Shown here: positions 28,956 through 39,045 of the stretch, piece after piece
Numbering within the stretch: position 1 is the first letter of the stretch
Layout of the letters: each line of letters starts with the position of its first letter
NCBI RefSeq assembly: GCF_002091635.1
Contig: NZ_BDAC01000004.1
Span: 248,001 to 312,000 of the forward strand
Source of the DNA: Pseudomonas indica NBRC 103045
GTDB taxonomy: Bacteria; Pseudomonadota; Gammaproteobacteria; Pseudomonadales; Pseudomonadaceae
Direction: 5' to 3'
DNA: 64,000 bases
The notes under the pieces: generated by a model
Seen by the model: only the letters and a program-made list of their open reading frames with translations
Told to the model about the DNA's origin: nothing
The model's database searches: none
Program-made: the position numbers and the translations under genes

Positions 28956-30430
28956 TCCCCTTGCTGCTGGGCCTCGCCCTGCCCCTCCAGAGCCTGTCCG
29001 CCGCCACCCCGGACGCCGCCGCGCTGTATCGCCAACACTGCCAGAGCTGCCACGGCGAGAACCGCTTCGGCGGCGCCGGTCCGGCCCTGCTGCCGGAAAG
29101 CCTGGAGCGGCTGAAGCCGGCCGAGGCGCGTCGCACTATCCGCGACGGCCGTCCGGCCAGCCAGATGGCCGCCTTCGGCGACCGCCTGGACGACGCCCAA
29201 CTCGACGCACTGGTCGCCTACCTCTACCAACCCTCCGCCACGCCGCCGACCTGGAGCGAGGCCGACATCCGCGCCAGCCACCGCATCCTGCGCGCACCGG
29301 ACAGCCTGCCGGCGAAGCCGCAGCACGGCGCCGATCCGCTCAACCTGTTCGTGGTGGTGGAGGCCGGCAACCATCAGGTGAACATCCTCGACGGCGACCG
29401 CTTCGACGTGCTCGCCCGCTTCCCCTCGCACTTCGCCCTGCACGGCGGGCCGAAGTTCTCGCCGGAGGGCCGCTTCGTCTACTTCGCCGCCCGCGACGGC
29501 TGGATCACCCTCTACGACCTGCACAGCCTGAGCACCGTGGCGGAAGTCCGCGCCGGGCTGAACACCCGCAACCTGGCGGTGAGCAACGACGGCCGCTGGG
29601 TGCTGGTGGGCAACTATCTGCCGGGCAACCTGGTGGTGCTGGACGCCCGCGACCTGACCCCGGTGAAGGTCATCCCGGCGCTCGGCGCGGACGGCAGCGC
29701 CTCGCGGGTCAGCGCGGTCTACACCGCGCCGCCGCGCGACAGCTTCGTGGTCGCGTTGAAGGATGTGAACGAAGCCTGGGAGCTGTCCTACGCAGGCACG
29801 CCGGACTTCCAGCCCCGGCGCATCGCCGCCCGCGACCGCCTCGACGATTTCTCCTTCACCCCGGACTACCGCTACCTGCTGGCCACCTCGCGGGCGGCCA
29901 AGGGCGGCCAGGTGATCGACCTCGACGCCGGCCGGGCGGTGGCCGACATCCCGCTGCCGGGTATGCCGCACCTGGGCTCGGGCATCTACTGGAAACGCCA
30001 GGGCGAGTGGGTGTTCGCCACCCCGAACATCAGCCAGGGACTGATCTCGGTGCTGGACATCAAGACCTGGAAGCTGATCAAGGAAATCCCCACCGACGGC
30101 CCCGGCTTCTTCATGCGCAGCCACAAGGACTCACCCTACGCCTGGACCGACGTGTTCTTCGGCCCGAACAACGACCGGGTGCACCTGATCGACAAACAGA
30201 CCCTGGAAATCGCCCACACCCTGCGCCCGATGCCGGGCAAGAACGCCGCCCACGTGGAATTCACCCAGGACGGCCGCTACGCCCTGCTCAGCGTGTGGGA
30301 CAGCGAAGGCGCACTGATCGTCTACAACGCCCGCACCCTGGAAGAGATCAAGCGCCTGCCAATGAACAAGCCGTCCGGCAAGTACAACGTCGGTAACAAG
30401 ATCGAATTCGCGGAAGGGACGTCGCATTGA
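28946..30430 (+). CDS. nirN: NirN, dihydro-haem d1 dehydrogenase
   Basis: A 494-residue paralogue of NirS. It has a signal peptide ([15 protein letters not shown]), a c-haem site CQSCH near residues 33-37 and a d1-binding propeller ([34 protein letters not shown]). In P. aeruginosa NirN introduces the acrylate double bond in the last step of d1 synthesis and hands d1 to NirS. Last gene of the operon; REP palindromes follow. Confidence 0.94.
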   Translation: MRLIPLLLGLALPLQSLSAATPDAAALYRQHCQSCHGENRFGGAGPALLPESLERLKPAEARRTIRDGRPASQMAAFGDRLDDAQLDALVAYLYQPSATPPTWSEADIRASHRILRAPDSLPAKPQHGADPLNLFVVVEAGNHQVNILDGDRFDVLARFPSHFALHGGPKFSPEGRFVYFAARDGWITLYDLHSLSTVAEVRAGLNTRNLAVSNDGRWVLVGNYLPGNLVVLDARDLTPVKVIPALGADGSASRVSAVYTAPPRDSFVVALKDVNEAWELSYAGTPDFQPRRIAARDRLDDFSFTPDYRYLLATSRAAKGGQVIDLDAGRAVADIPLPGMPHLGSGIYWKRQGEWVFATPNISQGLISVLDIKTWKLIKEIPTDGPGFFMRSHKDSPYAWTDVFFGPNNDRVHLIDKQTLEIAHTLRPMPGKNAAHVEFTQDGRYALLSVWDSEGALIVYNARTLEEIKRLPMNKPSGKYNVGNKIEFAEGTSH

Positions 30431-30464
30431 GAGGGAGTGGGATGTATCCACCTGTGTAGCTCTT

Positions 30465-30536
30465 TCGGGCGAATAAATTCGCTCCTACACCGGCGATTTC
30501 TGTGGGAGCGAATTCATTCGCCCACACGGCATCGCC
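30465..30536. repeat. REP pair after nirN
   Basis: GGGCGAATAAATTCGCTCCTAC and GTGGGAGCGAATTCATTCGCC-type halves face each other (in parts, 30469-30525), a BIME at the 3' end of the nir operon, probably stabilising the transcript. Confidence 0.75.
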
Positions 30537-30585
30537 CCTACCCGACCGTAGCCAAGCCCAAGCGCAGTCCGGGACCGAACCCCAC

Positions 30586-30912
30586 TCAGATCGGCAACTG
30601 CCCCAACGCCCAGCGCAGCAGGAAGAACACCGCCAACCCACCGACGATGGTCGCCAGCAAGTTCCGGGTGACGGCCGCCAGGGCGATGGCGAACAGGCCG
30701 GCAAGCAAGTAGGCGTTGTCCAGGCGCAGTGCCAGTTCACCTTCGGGCATCAGCATGGCCGGCACCACGATGGCGGTGAGCACGGCGCCGGGGACGTAGT
30801 GCAGGCCCTGGCGCACCAGCGGCGGGAAGCGCAAGTCCGGCCAGGCGAACAGGCTGTAGCGGGTGGCGAAGGTGATCGCCAGCATGCCAAGGATCAGCAG
30901 CCAGGTATCCAT
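30586..30912 (-). CDS. azlD: AzlD-type branched-chain amino acid export subunit
   Basis: A 108-residue membrane protein with four hydrophobic segments and the AzlD-family pattern (ITFATRYSLFAW, LRFPPLVRQGLHYVPGAVLTAIVVPAML). It is the small partner of AzlC in exporters of branched-chain amino acids (YgaZH-like). Start and stop of the pair overlap by one base. The substrate is inferred from family only. Confidence 0.85.
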   Translation of the reverse strand: MDTWLLILGMLAITFATRYSLFAWPDLRFPPLVRQGLHYVPGAVLTAIVVPAMLMPEGELALRLDNAYLLAGLFAIALAAVTRNLLATIVGGLAVFFLLRWALGQLPI

Positions 30913-31625
30913 CAGGCGGTCTCCTCATCCAGTTCGGCATCGGCGCTGCGCTCCAGCCAGACACCCACCACGATCCCCGCCAGCGCCGCCGCCATCAGGC
31001 CGAGCTTGTACGGCCAGGCGTGGGCCAGCAGCGCCACCACCGCGGCCACCAGGGCCGCCGCCACTTGCGGGCGGTTGCGCAGCATCGGCACGACAATACC
31101 GACGAAGGTGGCGATCATGGCGAAGTCCAGGCCCCAGCCGGCCAGGTTCGGCACCGCCTGGCCGAAGGCGACGCCGACCAGGGTGGAGAGCTGCCAGTTG
31201 AGGTACATGGCCAGGGCCGCGCCCAGGTAGTACCAGTGCTTGAACGGCGAGGCGTCCGGTTCGGCATAGCGGTGCTGGACCACGGCGAAGGCTTCGTCGG
31301 TCAGCCAGAACGCCAGCGGCACCCGCCAGCGGGTCGGCAGGTGGCGGACGAAGGGTTGCAGGGTGGCGCTGTAGAGCGCGTGGCGCAGGTTGACCACGAA
31401 GGTGGTGAGCAGCACCACCGCCATTCCGGCGCCGCCGCCGATCAGGCTCAGGGCGATGAACTGGGCGGAGCCGGCGAACACCAGCAGCGACATGCCGATG
31501 GCCTGCCAGGCGGACAACCCGGCCGCGCCGGCCAGGGTGCCGAAGATGATGCCGAACGGCACGGCGCCCATGAGCATGGGCACCATGTCGCGGACACCGT
31601 TGAGGAATTCGTGGGAACGGGACAT
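30912..31625 (-). CDS. azlC: AzlC-type branched-chain amino acid exporter
   Basis: A 237-residue membrane protein with five to seven helices; GAVPFGIIFGTLAGAAGLSA near the N terminus and FWLTDEAFAVVQ are AzlC-family signatures. With AzlD it forms an exporter for valine, isoleucine and leucine or their analogues. AGGAGGTCC lies before the ATG. It is upstream of azlD and separated from pqqE by 143 bases, so it is probably a unit of its own. Confidence 0.87.
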   Translation of the reverse strand: MSRSHEFLNGVRDMVPMLMGAVPFGIIFGTLAGAAGLSAWQAIGMSLLVFAGSAQFIALSLIGGGAGMAVVLLTTFVVNLRHALYSATLQPFVRHLPTRWRVPLAFWLTDEAFAVVQHRYAEPDASPFKHWYYLGAALAMYLNWQLSTLVGVAFGQAVPNLAGWGLDFAMIATFVGIVVPMLRNRPQVAAALVAAVVALLAHAWPYKLGLMAAALAGIVVGVWLERSADAELDEETA

Positions 31626-31768
31626 GCAGGACCTCCTTGGACCCGCAACCCTATCCGTTCCTGGGCGTGGCTGTCTTGGACGATCTTGCTCACTGGAGAT
31701 GGGAGGCGTGAGGGGTGAAGTGGGAGGAGATCAAAAGCCCACACCGAACCGCTCTGCCCCCTCTCCCC

Positions 31769-32914
31769 TCACCCCTTACAAATAACCCTCGACGCCTTCT
31801 CGTTACGGTATTGCAGGCTCTCCAGTCCCTGGGGCGTTTCCTCGGCCTGGCGGCGAGCGTCGAGGATGATGCCGTGCCGGTCAGACTTGGCGCACACCGG
31901 GTCGGCGGCGGTCATGTCGCCGGTGAGCATGTAGGCCTGGCAGCGGCAGCCGCCGTAGTCCCGCTCCTTCTCGTCGCAAGAGCGGCAGGGCTCGGGCATC
32001 CAGTCATAGCCCCGGAAGCGGTTGAAGCCGAAGGACTCTTCCCAGATATGGCGGATGCTGTGTTCGCGCACGTTGGGGAACTGCACCGGCAACTGACGGG
32101 CGCTGTGGCAGGGCAGCGCGGTGCCGTCCGGGGTGATGTCGAGGAACAGCTTGCCCCAGCCGCTCATGCAGGCTTTCGGCCGCTCCTCGTAGTAGTCGGG
32201 GGTGACGAAGATCAGCTTGCAGGGATGTTTCTCAGCCGCCAGCCGCGCCCGGTATTCGTTGGTGATGCGCTCGGCGCGCTCCAGTTGTGCCTTGCTCGGC
32301 AGCAGGCCGGCGCGGTTCAGCTCGGCCCAGCCGTAGAACTGGCAGGTGGCGAGTTCGACGAAATCCGCCTCGAGGGCGATGCACAGTTCGATGATGCGGT
32401 CGATGTGGTCGATGTTGTGCCGGTGCGTGACGAAGTTGAGCACCATCGGGTAGCCGTGGGCCTTGACCGCGCGGGCCATCGCCAGCTTCTGGGCGAATGC
32501 CTTGTGCGAGCCGGCCAGCAGGTTGTTCACCTCCTCGTCGGCGGCCTGGAAGCTGATCTGGATATGGTCCAGCCCGGCGTCGGCGAAGGCGGCGATCTTG
32601 GCCTCGGTGAGGCCGATGCCGGAAGTGATCAGGTTGGTGTAGTAGCCCAGGTCGCGGGCGGCCTTGATCAGCTCGGCCAGGTCCTGGCGCACCAGCGGCT
32701 CGCCGCCGGAGAAGCCCAGTTGCGCGGCGCCCAGTTCGCGCGCCTGGCGGAACACCTCGATCCATTCGGCGGTGCTCAGCTCCTCGCCCTGGCGGGCGAA
32801 GTCCAGCGGGTTGGAGCAGTACGGGCACTGCAACGGGCAGCGGTAGGTCAGCTCGGCCAGCAGCCAGAGCGGCGGGCCGGGCCGTTCAGCGCAACTCGAT
32901 CCAGAACTGGGCAT
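31769..32914 (-). CDS. pqqE: PqqE, radical SAM PqqA crosslinking enzyme
   Basis: A 381-residue radical SAM/SPASM enzyme that joins the Glu and Tyr side chains of PqqA by a C-C bond. Cys26, Cys30 and Cys33 (CPLQCPYC) bind the SAM cluster, followed by GGEPLVR. The SPASM region carries [34 protein letters not shown] and ADPVC, including the conserved Asp that ligates an auxiliary cluster. It overlaps pqqD by 29 bases and is last in pqqABCDE. The second PqqE at 41439 keeps all these residues. Confidence 0.97.
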   Translation of the reverse strand: MPSSGSSCAERPGPPLWLLAELTYRCPLQCPYCSNPLDFARQGEELSTAEWIEVFRQARELGAAQLGFSGGEPLVRQDLAELIKAARDLGYYTNLITSGIGLTEAKIAAFADAGLDHIQISFQAADEEVNNLLAGSHKAFAQKLAMARAVKAHGYPMVLNFVTHRHNIDHIDRIIELCIALEADFVELATCQFYGWAELNRAGLLPSKAQLERAERITNEYRARLAAEKHPCKLIFVTPDYYEERPKACMSGWGKLFLDITPDGTALPCHSARQLPVQFPNVREHSIRHIWEESFGFNRFRGYDWMPEPCRSCDEKERDYGGCRCQAYMLTGDMTAADPVCAKSDRHGIILDARRQAEETPQGLESLQYRNEKASRVICKG

Positions 32915-33164
32915 GGGCCACCTCCAGGAACGCGCGGATGTCTTCGTCGATGCCCTGGACGTCCGGGAAGCGCGCCGCCAGCACCTCGATGATGGTGCCG
33001 ACGCTGCGCTGCCCGTCCACCTCGCCGAGGATCGCCCCGGCGCTCTCGTTGAGCTTGATCATGCCCTCGGGATAGAGCAGCACGTGGCACTCCTGCACCG
33101 GCTCCCACTGGAAACGGAAGCCACGGCGCAGGGCCGGGATTTTGTCGAGGATATCGCCGTTCAC
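32886..33164 (-). CDS. pqqD: PqqD, PqqA-binding chaperone
   Basis: A 92-residue protein starting at GTG 33164, overlapping the pqqC stop by four bases (GTGA). It is a RiPP recognition element: it binds the PqqA peptide and presents it to PqqE. Characteristic blocks are [20 protein letters not shown] and [16 protein letters not shown]. It overlaps pqqE by 29 bases. Confidence 0.95.
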   Translation of the reverse strand: MNGDILDKIPALRRGFRFQWEPVQECHVLLYPEGMIKLNESAGAILGEVDGQRSVGTIIEVLAARFPDVQGIDEDIRAFLEVAHAQFWIELR

Positions 33165-33913
33165 AGCGCGATCCCCCGGTGCCAGATGCGCTCGCGGGTC
33201 ACGGTGTGATACGGCGGGCGCTCCAGCTCGTAGGCCATGCTCATCGCGTCGAGCATGCTCCAGAGCACGTCCAGCTTGAATTGCAGGATATTCAGCATGC
33301 GCTCCTGAGCCTCGCGGGTGCGGTAGTGCTCCAGGGTGATGCGCAGGCCATGCTCGACGTCGCGGCGCGCTTCTTTCAGGCGCTTGCGGAAGTAGTCGTA
33401 GCCGGTCGGGTCGATCCAGGGGTAATGCTGCGGCCAAGCGTCCAGCCGCGACTGGTGGATGGTCGGCGCGAACAGTTCGGTCAGCGAGCTGCTGGCCGCC
33501 TCCTGCCAACTGGCGCGACGGGCGAAGTTGACGTAGGCGTCCACCGCGAAGCGCACGCCCGGCAGCACCAGTTCCTGCGACAGCACCTGCTCGCGGTCCA
33601 GCCCCACCGCCTCGGCCAGCCGCAGCCAGGCCTCGATGCCGCCCTCCTCGCCCGGCGCACCGTCGTGGTCGATGATGCGCTGGATCCACTCGCGACGGGT
33701 CTCGCGATCCGGGCAGTTGGCCATGATCGCCGCGTCCTTCACCGGAATGCACACCTGGTAGTAAAAGCGGTTGGCCACCCAGCCCTGGATCTGCTCGCGG
33801 GTCGCGCGACCTTCATACATGGCCACGTGGAACGGGTGGTGGATGTGGTAGTAGGCGCCCTTGGCGCGCAGGGCCTGTTCGAACTCGGCGGGGGACATGG
33901 CGGGTGCGGTCAT
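33161..33913 (-). CDS. pqqC: PqqC, pyrroloquinoline-quinone synthase
   Basis: A 250-residue helical oxidase that closes the ring and performs the final eight-electron oxidation to PQQ. Conserved family blocks: [53 protein letters not shown] and [15 protein letters not shown]. Length matches other Pseudomonas PqqC (about 250). It lies 26 bases after pqqB. No copy accompanies the second PqqA operon. Confidence 0.97.
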   Translation of the reverse strand: MTAPAMSPAEFEQALRAKGAYYHIHHPFHVAMYEGRATREQIQGWVANRFYYQVCIPVKDAAIMANCPDRETRREWIQRIIDHDGAPGEEGGIEAWLRLAEAVGLDREQVLSQELVLPGVRFAVDAYVNFARRASWQEAASSSLTELFAPTIHQSRLDAWPQHYPWIDPTGYDYFRKRLKEARRDVEHGLRITLEHYRTREAQERMLNILQFKLDVLWSMLDAMSMAYELERPPYHTVTRERIWHRGIAL

Positions 33914-33939
33914 TGCCTGGATCCTTCTCGAAATGCGGG

Positions 33940-34854
33940 TCAGAGCCGGATGTTCATGCCGTCCCAGGCGACTTCGATGCCATGCTCCGCGAGGCTTTCG
34001 CGCTCGGGGGAATCGACGTCCAGGATCGGGTTGGTGTTGTTCACGTGAATCAGGATCTTGCGCGGCGCAGGCAGCCCGTCGAGCACCGAGATCATGCCGC
34101 CGGGACCGCTCTGCGGCAGATGGCCCATCTCGCTGCCGAGCTTGTCGCCCACCTCGCAGACGCGCATCTCGTCGTCGCGCCAGAGGGTACCGTCCACCAG
34201 CAGGCAGTCGGCCTTGGCCATGAGCGCGAGCAGCGCGTCGTCCACCTGGCCGAGCCCCGGTGCGTAGAACAGCTTGCCGCCGGTCTTCGCGTCCTCGACG
34301 AACAGCCCGATGTTATCGCCCGGGTGCGGGTCGTTGCGGTGCGGCGAGTACGGCGGCGCGCTGCTGCGTAGCGGCACGGCGGTAATGCGCAAGTCCGGGC
34401 AGGCCGGGATGACGAAGGGTTCGCCGTCCAGGTCGATGGGGTTCCAGACCAGCCCGCCGTTCCAATGCTTGAGCATGTTGAACAACGGGAAGCCGGTGGT
34501 CAGGTCCTGGTGGACCATCTCGGTGCACCAGACCTGATGCGGGCAGCCTTCGCGCAGGGTCAGCAGGCCGGTGCAGTGGTCGATCTGGCTGTCCAGCAGG
34601 ACGATGCCGCCGATCGCCGTGTCGCGCACCTTGCGCGCCGGTTGCAGGGCCGGGAAGGCTTCGATCTGGGCACGGATGTCCGGCGAGGCGTTGCACAGGA
34701 TCCAGTCGACGCCGTTGTCGCTCAGGGCGATGGAGGATTGGGTACGCGGCTGCGCCCGCAGGCTGCCGTCACGAACGCCACGGCAATTGCGACAGTTGCA
34801 GTTCCACTGGGGAAAACCGCCGCCGGCGGCCGAGCCGAGAATCTGGATATGCAT
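33940..34854 (-). CDS. pqqB: PqqB, metallo-beta-lactamase-fold oxygenase
   Basis: A 304-residue protein of the metallo-beta-lactamase fold. It hydroxylates the tyrosine-derived moiety of the crosslinked amino acid before PqqC acts. N-terminal [19 protein letters not shown] and later [16 protein letters not shown] are typical, and the latter replaces the HxHxDH metal motif of classical lactamases. CNCRNC near residue 20 marks the structural zinc site. It is 84 bases downstream of pqqA, normal for the high-level pqqA transcript. Confidence 0.96.
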   Translation of the reverse strand: MHIQILGSAAGGGFPQWNCNCRNCRGVRDGSLRAQPRTQSSIALSDNGVDWILCNASPDIRAQIEAFPALQPARKVRDTAIGGIVLLDSQIDHCTGLLTLREGCPHQVWCTEMVHQDLTTGFPLFNMLKHWNGGLVWNPIDLDGEPFVIPACPDLRITAVPLRSSAPPYSPHRNDPHPGDNIGLFVEDAKTGGKLFYAPGLGQVDDALLALMAKADCLLVDGTLWRDDEMRVCEVGDKLGSEMGHLPQSGPGGMISVLDGLPAPRKILIHVNNTNPILDVDSPERESLAEHGIEVAWDGMNIRL

Positions 34855-34938
34855 GACCAGGCCCTGTCGAACTTCGAAAAAACGCCGAGGGAAGCGGCGA
34901 AAACGCGGGAGGCCCCGGCAAGCCGGGGCACGCGGCGA

Positions 34939-35010
34939 TCAGCGGTTGGCGAAGTACATGGTGACTTCGAAGCCAATGCGCAGATCGGTATAGGCGGGTT
35001 TAGTCCACAT
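34939..35010 (-). CDS. pqqA: PqqA, PQQ precursor peptide
   Basis: A 23-residue peptide, too short for most gene callers. It begins [13 protein letters not shown] and contains GFEVTMY, in which Glu15 and Tyr19 (E-x3-Y) provide all carbon and nitrogen of PQQ. AGAGGA lies upstream of the ATG. It is the first gene of pqqABCDE. The ACTACCAA motif lies about 105 bases upstream. Confidence 0.97.
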
Positions 35011-35110
35011 GGCTGATTCCTCTTGTTATGGCGTCGGAGGCATTCCGACAGTCCCATTAAGCACCTGGCCTGCCTTCAGCAGAATGGTACTTTCGAAGGA
35101 GACAGCGTCG

Positions 35111-35124
35111 TGCCTTGGTAGTGC
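35111..35124 (-). promoter_or_regulatory. ACTACCAA motif upstream of pqqA
   Basis: On the minus strand the site reads GGCACTACCAAGGCA, 105 bases before pqqA. It is one of seven related sites in front of alcohol-oxidation or PQQ units. A second related element, GAAAGTACCATT on the same strand, follows about three helical turns closer to the gene (35083-35094). Confidence 0.65.
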
Positions 35125-35165
35125 CATGATGGCGACGACGGCCGCTGCGCCGGCGCACCCGCTTG

Positions 35166-36215
35166 TCAGGCCGGGTCCCAGAGAAACCGGGCCCTGACGA
35201 TACCGTGGTCGGATGTCGGCCGCTCCGGCCCGTCCCGGTCCTCGGCATCCAGGTGATCGTTCCAGATGCGCTGGTCGCGAAACGACCAGTGGCGCTTCTT
35301 CGAATAGTCGTAGAACTGCTCGGACACCAGGATGTGGTCAAGCTGCTCGCGCACGTCCTTGTAGATGTAGGAATAGGCCACATCCTGGAAATCGGCGAGG
35401 GCCTGGAGGAAGCTCGCCGCGTACAGTCCGCTGTCGTTGGCACCGGCCTTGCGCGACTTGGCGTAGCGCCGGTAGACCGGCTGGGCGGTGAGGATCGACA
35501 GGGTGTTGGCGTGTACGCCGTCATTGAGATCGCCCAGCAGCACGGCAGCGCGGTCGGTCCCCTTGAGCAGGTCGGTGAGGATCATCCGCAACGCCGCCGC
35601 TTCCGCCGTGCGGCGGATGGTGGACAACGCCGCGCCGAGGGCGGCCGTATGCGGCTTGAGCGCCGGGTTGCCGGCCTCCGGCTTGTCGAGCGGCGTGGCG
35701 TGCTTGGACTTGAGGTGCGCGCAGAACACCTCCACCGGCGGCACCTGGGCGTTTTCATGGCCGAGGGTCAACTGGATCACCGTGCGCGAGAACAGGTCGA
35801 TGCTCACCTCGATGTCATCGTCGGTGCGCTGCGCATCGGCACCGGGCTCGCCGTGACGGCGCTTGAGCAGGCGGAAACCGTCCGGGAAGCGCTTGTGCAG
35901 GGTCTTCGCGCTCACCTTCCAGGGCTTGCGCACCGCGGCGGCCACGGCAATGTCGTACCACTCCTCCTTGATGAACTGCAGGTCGTAGTCGGCGGACAGC
36001 CCGGCGGCATCGAACAGCTCACGCAGCGCCTGGGCCGACCATAGTTCCTGGAAGGCGATCACATCCGCATCCAGCTCACGCAGCCGCTCACCGGCCCAGG
36101 CCAGCCGGCGCTGATAGGCCTCGGGCGTGAACGGCTTGGCACCCGGATAGGTGGGCTTGCCGGGCAGTTGCAGGTTGTAGAGGTTGAAAGTGGCGAAGCT
36201 GATGTCGCGATCCAT
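35166..36215 (-). CDS. Endonuclease/exonuclease/phosphatase family protein
   Basis: A 349-residue protein of the EEP (DNase I-like) superfamily. Motifs in order: ATFNLYNLQ (metal-site Asn), DVIAFQELWS (metal Glu), FCAHLKSKHA, LLGDLNDG (catalytic D-x-N) and the C-terminal TSDHGIVRARF (catalytic S-D-H). The substrate may be a nucleic acid, inositol phosphate or sphingolipid; nothing decides between them. No signal peptide is seen. It is upstream of pqqA on the same strand but separated by the pqq promoter region. Confidence 0.82.
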   Translation of the reverse strand: MDRDISFATFNLYNLQLPGKPTYPGAKPFTPEAYQRRLAWAGERLRELDADVIAFQELWSAQALRELFDAAGLSADYDLQFIKEEWYDIAVAAAVRKPWKVSAKTLHKRFPDGFRLLKRRHGEPGADAQRTDDDIEVSIDLFSRTVIQLTLGHENAQVPPVEVFCAHLKSKHATPLDKPEAGNPALKPHTAALGAALSTIRRTAEAAALRMILTDLLKGTDRAAVLLGDLNDGVHANTLSILTAQPVYRRYAKSRKAGANDSGLYAASFLQALADFQDVAYSYIYKDVREQLDHILVSEQFYDYSKKRHWSFRDQRIWNDHLDAEDRDGPERPTSDHGIVRARFLWDPA

Positions 36216-36339
36216 GACGATCTCCCTGTGCGGTGGGCCCGCACATTCTTCCCTTATGCCGATGACAATAGCGCGATGCGCGTACCGACGACTATAGACC
36301 GCCTGTCACTGCATAACTGTTTGCGGTGTGCGCCAGCTC

Positions 36340-36386
36340 TGCTGGCGAAGACCCGTAGGGGCGAATTCATTCGCCCGGCGGTGCTG
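36340..36386. repeat. REP palindrome
   Basis: GTAGGGGCGAATTCATTCGC (36354-36373) is a REP palindrome of the type seen at 8.2 and 38.8 kb, here next to the upstream region of the endonuclease gene. Another, GGGCGAATGAATTCGCCCCC, lies at 36879-36898. Confidence 0.7.
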
Positions 36387-36447
36387 GGCCAGACGAATGC
36401 TAGCTGCTGCAACGTTGAATGGAGCCCTCTGACACAACCGTCGCCAT

Positions 36448-36842
36448 GTGCATGGCAAACCCTCTCCCCCAGCCCCTCTCCCGTAAACGGGAGAGAGGAG
36501 ATTTCGTCCGCCCTGCGTAACGAAGTGCCCCTGACGCTTTGCCATTGCCAGAAAGCTTGCAGAAAAGGTGGGGCCAACTCCGACGTCCCGTCAGGAGGCC
36601 GAGCGGAATCGTCGTGTAGGGGGACGAGCGGCATGGATGCCGCGAGAGGCGCGATTGGCCAGGGATGGCCCCTCGCGCCGGCCCCCGGAACGGCGATGGA
36701 GCGAGACCCGGATGTCGGGGCAAGCCCTCTTGGTTACTTCTGGGGCGACTGCCAGAAGTGACTCGCCGAGGGGCGAAACAAGAGGTTCCTACTGAACTCA
36801 GTAATCGGTTTGACTCAAAATCCTTCAGCAACACTTAGCGCA
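36448..36842. repeat. Dispersed intergenic repeat, copy 2
   Basis: Second copy of the element at 14150-14590, in the same orientation. It has the same CCCTCTCCCG-TAAA-CGGGAGAG hairpin start, an identical 76-base core (36596-36671), then a shorter middle (about 50 bases less) and the same end around CTGAACTCAGTAATCGGTTT. No convincing gene lies in this 830-base gap between the endonuclease gene and the exaC terminator. Confidence 0.85.
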
Positions 36843-36905
36843 GACAGCCCCAATCAATTCGCCCAATTTAGCTCCGCCGGGCGAATGAATTCGCCCCCAC
36901 TCAAT

Positions 36906-36930
36906 AAAAAAACGCGGCCAAGGCCGCGTT
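36906..36930 (-). terminator. Terminator after exaC
   Basis: AACGCGGCC and GGCCGCGTT pair perfectly and, on the minus strand, are followed by a run of T. It lies about 120 bases after the exaC stop; a second GC hairpin (37013-37039) lies between. Confidence 0.8.
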
Positions 36931-37049
36931 GCGATGACGATCGGGTCCGGGATTGGAGTGTTTGTGTGCGCTTCCGGACCGACCCGCACCTGACGGTGCA
37001 CTGGCAAGCAAACCCGGCGCGCGGAGCGACGCGCCGGGGTCCCCAAGGT

Positions 37050-38570
37050 TCAGAAGAAGCCCAGCGGGTTGATGTCGTAGCTGACCAGCAGGTTCTTGGT
37101 CTGCTGGTAGTGATCGAGCATCATCTTGTGGGTTTCGCGGCCGACGCCGGACTTCTTGTAGCCACCGAACGCGGCGTGGGCCGGGTACAGGTGGTAGCAG
37201 TTGGTCCACACACGGCCGGCCTTGATGCCGCGGCCCATGCGGTAGGCGCGGTTGATGTCGCGGGTCCAGACGCCGGCGCCGAGGCCGAATTCGGTGTCGT
37301 TGGCGATGGCCAGGGCTTCGGCTTCGTCCTTGAAGGTGGTGACGCCCACCACCGGCCCGAAGATTTCCTCCTGGAACACACGCATCTTGTTGTGGCCCTT
37401 CAGCAGGGTCGGCTGGATGTAGTAACCGCTGGCCAGGCCGCCTTCCAGACGCTCGGCGGCACCGCCGGCGAGGAACTCGGCGCCTTCGTTGCGGGCGATT
37501 TCCAGGTAGGACAGGATCTTCTCGAACTGCTGCTGCGAAGCCTGGGCACCAACCATGGTCTCGGTGTCCAGCGGGTTGCCGCGCTTGATCTTCTGAATCT
37601 TCTTCATCACCTCGGCCATGAACGGCTCGTAGATGGACTCCTGAACCAGCGCGCGGGACGGGCAGGTGCAGACCTCGCCCTGGTTGAAGAAGGCCAGGAC
37701 CAGACCCTCGGCGGCTTTCTCGATGAACGCCGGCTCGGCATTCATGATGTCTTCGAAGTAGATGTTCGGCGACTTGCCGCCCAGCTCGACGGTGGACGGA
37801 ATGATGTTGTCGGCGGCGCAGCGCAGGATGTGCGCGCCCACCGGGGTCGAGCCGGTGAAGGCGATCTTGGCGATGCGGGTGCTGGTGGCCAGCGCCTGGC
37901 CGGCTTCGCGGCCAAAGCCTTGGACGATGTTCAGTACGCCGGCCGGCAGCAGGTCACCGACGATTTCGGCGAGGACCATGATCGACAGCGGAGTCTGCTC
38001 GGCGGGCTTGAGCACCACGCAGTTACCGGCGGCCAGGGCCGGGGCGAGCTTCCAGGCGGCCATCAGCAGCGGGAAGTTCCACGGGATGATCTGCCCGACC
38101 ACGCCCAGCGGCTCGTGGAAGTGATAGGCGGCGGTGTTGTCGTTGATCTCGGCGGCGCCGCCTTCCTGGGCGCGGATGCAGCCGGCGAAGTAGCGGAAGT
38201 GGTCGGCGGCCAGCGGCACGTCGGCGTTCAGGGTTTCGCGCACGGCCTTGCCGTTGTCCCAGGTCTCGGCGACAGCGAGGATTTCCAGGTTCTGCTCGAT
38301 GCGGTCGGCGATCTTCAGCAGGATGTTCGAGCGATCCTGCACCGAGGTGCGGCCCCAGGCATCGGCGGCGGCATGGGCGGCGTCCAGCGCGCGCTCGATG
38401 TCGGCGGCGTCGGAACGGGGGAATTCGGCGATGACCTCGCCATTCACCGGCGAGGTATTGGTGAAGTACTGCCCGTTCACCGGCGCGACGAACTCGCCGC
38501 CGATGTAGTTGCCGTAGCGCGGCTTGAAGGAAACGATGGCGCCAGGGGTACCGGGTTGCGCATAGATCAT
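37050..38570 (-). CDS. exaC: NAD-dependent aldehyde dehydrogenase ExaC-like
   Basis: A 506-residue aldehyde dehydrogenase from ATG 38570; the frame is open further upstream but [20 protein letters not shown] is the family N terminus and gives the same length as P. aeruginosa ExaC. Motifs: [37 protein letters not shown] (general base Glu) and the catalytic Cys in [10 protein letters not shown]. It oxidises acetaldehyde and other aldehydes formed by PQQ alcohol dehydrogenases. Monocistronic, with the ACTACCAA motif 117-126 bases upstream and a strong terminator. Confidence 0.95.
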   Translation of the reverse strand: MIYAQPGTPGAIVSFKPRYGNYIGGEFVAPVNGQYFTNTSPVNGEVIAEFPRSDAADIERALDAAHAAADAWGRTSVQDRSNILLKIADRIEQNLEILAVAETWDNGKAVRETLNADVPLAADHFRYFAGCIRAQEGGAAEINDNTAAYHFHEPLGVVGQIIPWNFPLLMAAWKLAPALAAGNCVVLKPAEQTPLSIMVLAEIVGDLLPAGVLNIVQGFGREAGQALATSTRIAKIAFTGSTPVGAHILRCAADNIIPSTVELGGKSPNIYFEDIMNAEPAFIEKAAEGLVLAFFNQGEVCTCPSRALVQESIYEPFMAEVMKKIQKIKRGNPLDTETMVGAQASQQQFEKILSYLEIARNEGAEFLAGGAAERLEGGLASGYYIQPTLLKGHNKMRVFQEEIFGPVVGVTTFKDEAEALAIANDTEFGLGAGVWTRDINRAYRMGRGIKAGRVWTNCYHLYPAHAAFGGYKKSGVGRETHKMMLDHYQQTKNLLVSYDINPLGFF

Positions 38571-38680
38571 GGTGGTTGGCCTCTTCTTGTCGGAGCCTGG
38601 CCCCAACATGGGACAGGTCATGGAACCGATCTTTGCAGGGGCCGAAAAGCCGTGGAATGCGCCATTCGCACAGAGCGTCT

Positions 38681-38696
38681 CGTTATTTGGTAGTAG
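38681..38696 (-). promoter_or_regulatory. ACTACCAA motif upstream of exaC
   Basis: The minus strand reads CTACTACCAAATAACG, ending 111 bases before exaC, the same orientation and nearly the same distance as at pqqA, pedH and the cytochrome c gene. Confidence 0.7.
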
Positions 38697-38756
38697 ATTC
38701 GCGGGCTCTCTGCGACGCGGGGTCGCGGGCCCTGTCCGATGCAATGGGTGATGGCG

Positions 38757-39036
38757 GTGCCTCGCCAATCGCGAATGAATTCGCTCCCACAATGAGGGTC
38801 CGGTATAGGGGCGAATTCATTCGCCCAACGAAGCCACGCGGGGCCCCTACAAGGATGACGGCATCGGCCTTTTGCGATGGAACGGATTGTCCGCTGTGGG
38901 AGCGAATTCATTCGCGATGGGCTGGCGACCATGCTTCGTCAATCGCGAATGAATCGCTCCCACAAGAATGGTCCGGCGTAGAGGCGAATTCATTCGCCCA
39001 ACGAAGCCACGTCGGCGAATGAATCCGCCCCTGCCG
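38757..39036. repeat. REP array
   Basis: At least six REP palindromes in alternating orientation: CGAATGAATTCGCTCCCAC (38770), TAGGGGCGAATTCATTCGCC (38806), GTGGGAGCGAATTCATTCGC (38897), CGCGAATGAATCGCTCCCAC (38944), GAGGCGAATTCATTCGCCC (38981) and GGCGAATGAATCCGCCCC (39013). Units of about 50-100 bases repeat (GACCATGCTTCGTCAATCGC also occurs in variant form near 62510). There is no gene here; it separates exaC from the chemoreceptor gene. Confidence 0.85.
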
Positions 39037-39045
39037 GTGAGCACC

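Noticed and set aside
32886-33752. A 288-codon frame that contains PqqD as its tail
   Set aside because: The upstream part is out of frame with pqqC and reads as shadow; the real gene starts at GTG 33164, overlapping the pqqC stop.
35111-35124. Treating each ACTACC site as a random GC-genome match
   Set aside because: The sites share orientation and distance at five genes of one pathway, and two are palindromic; chance remains possible until a whole-genome count is done.
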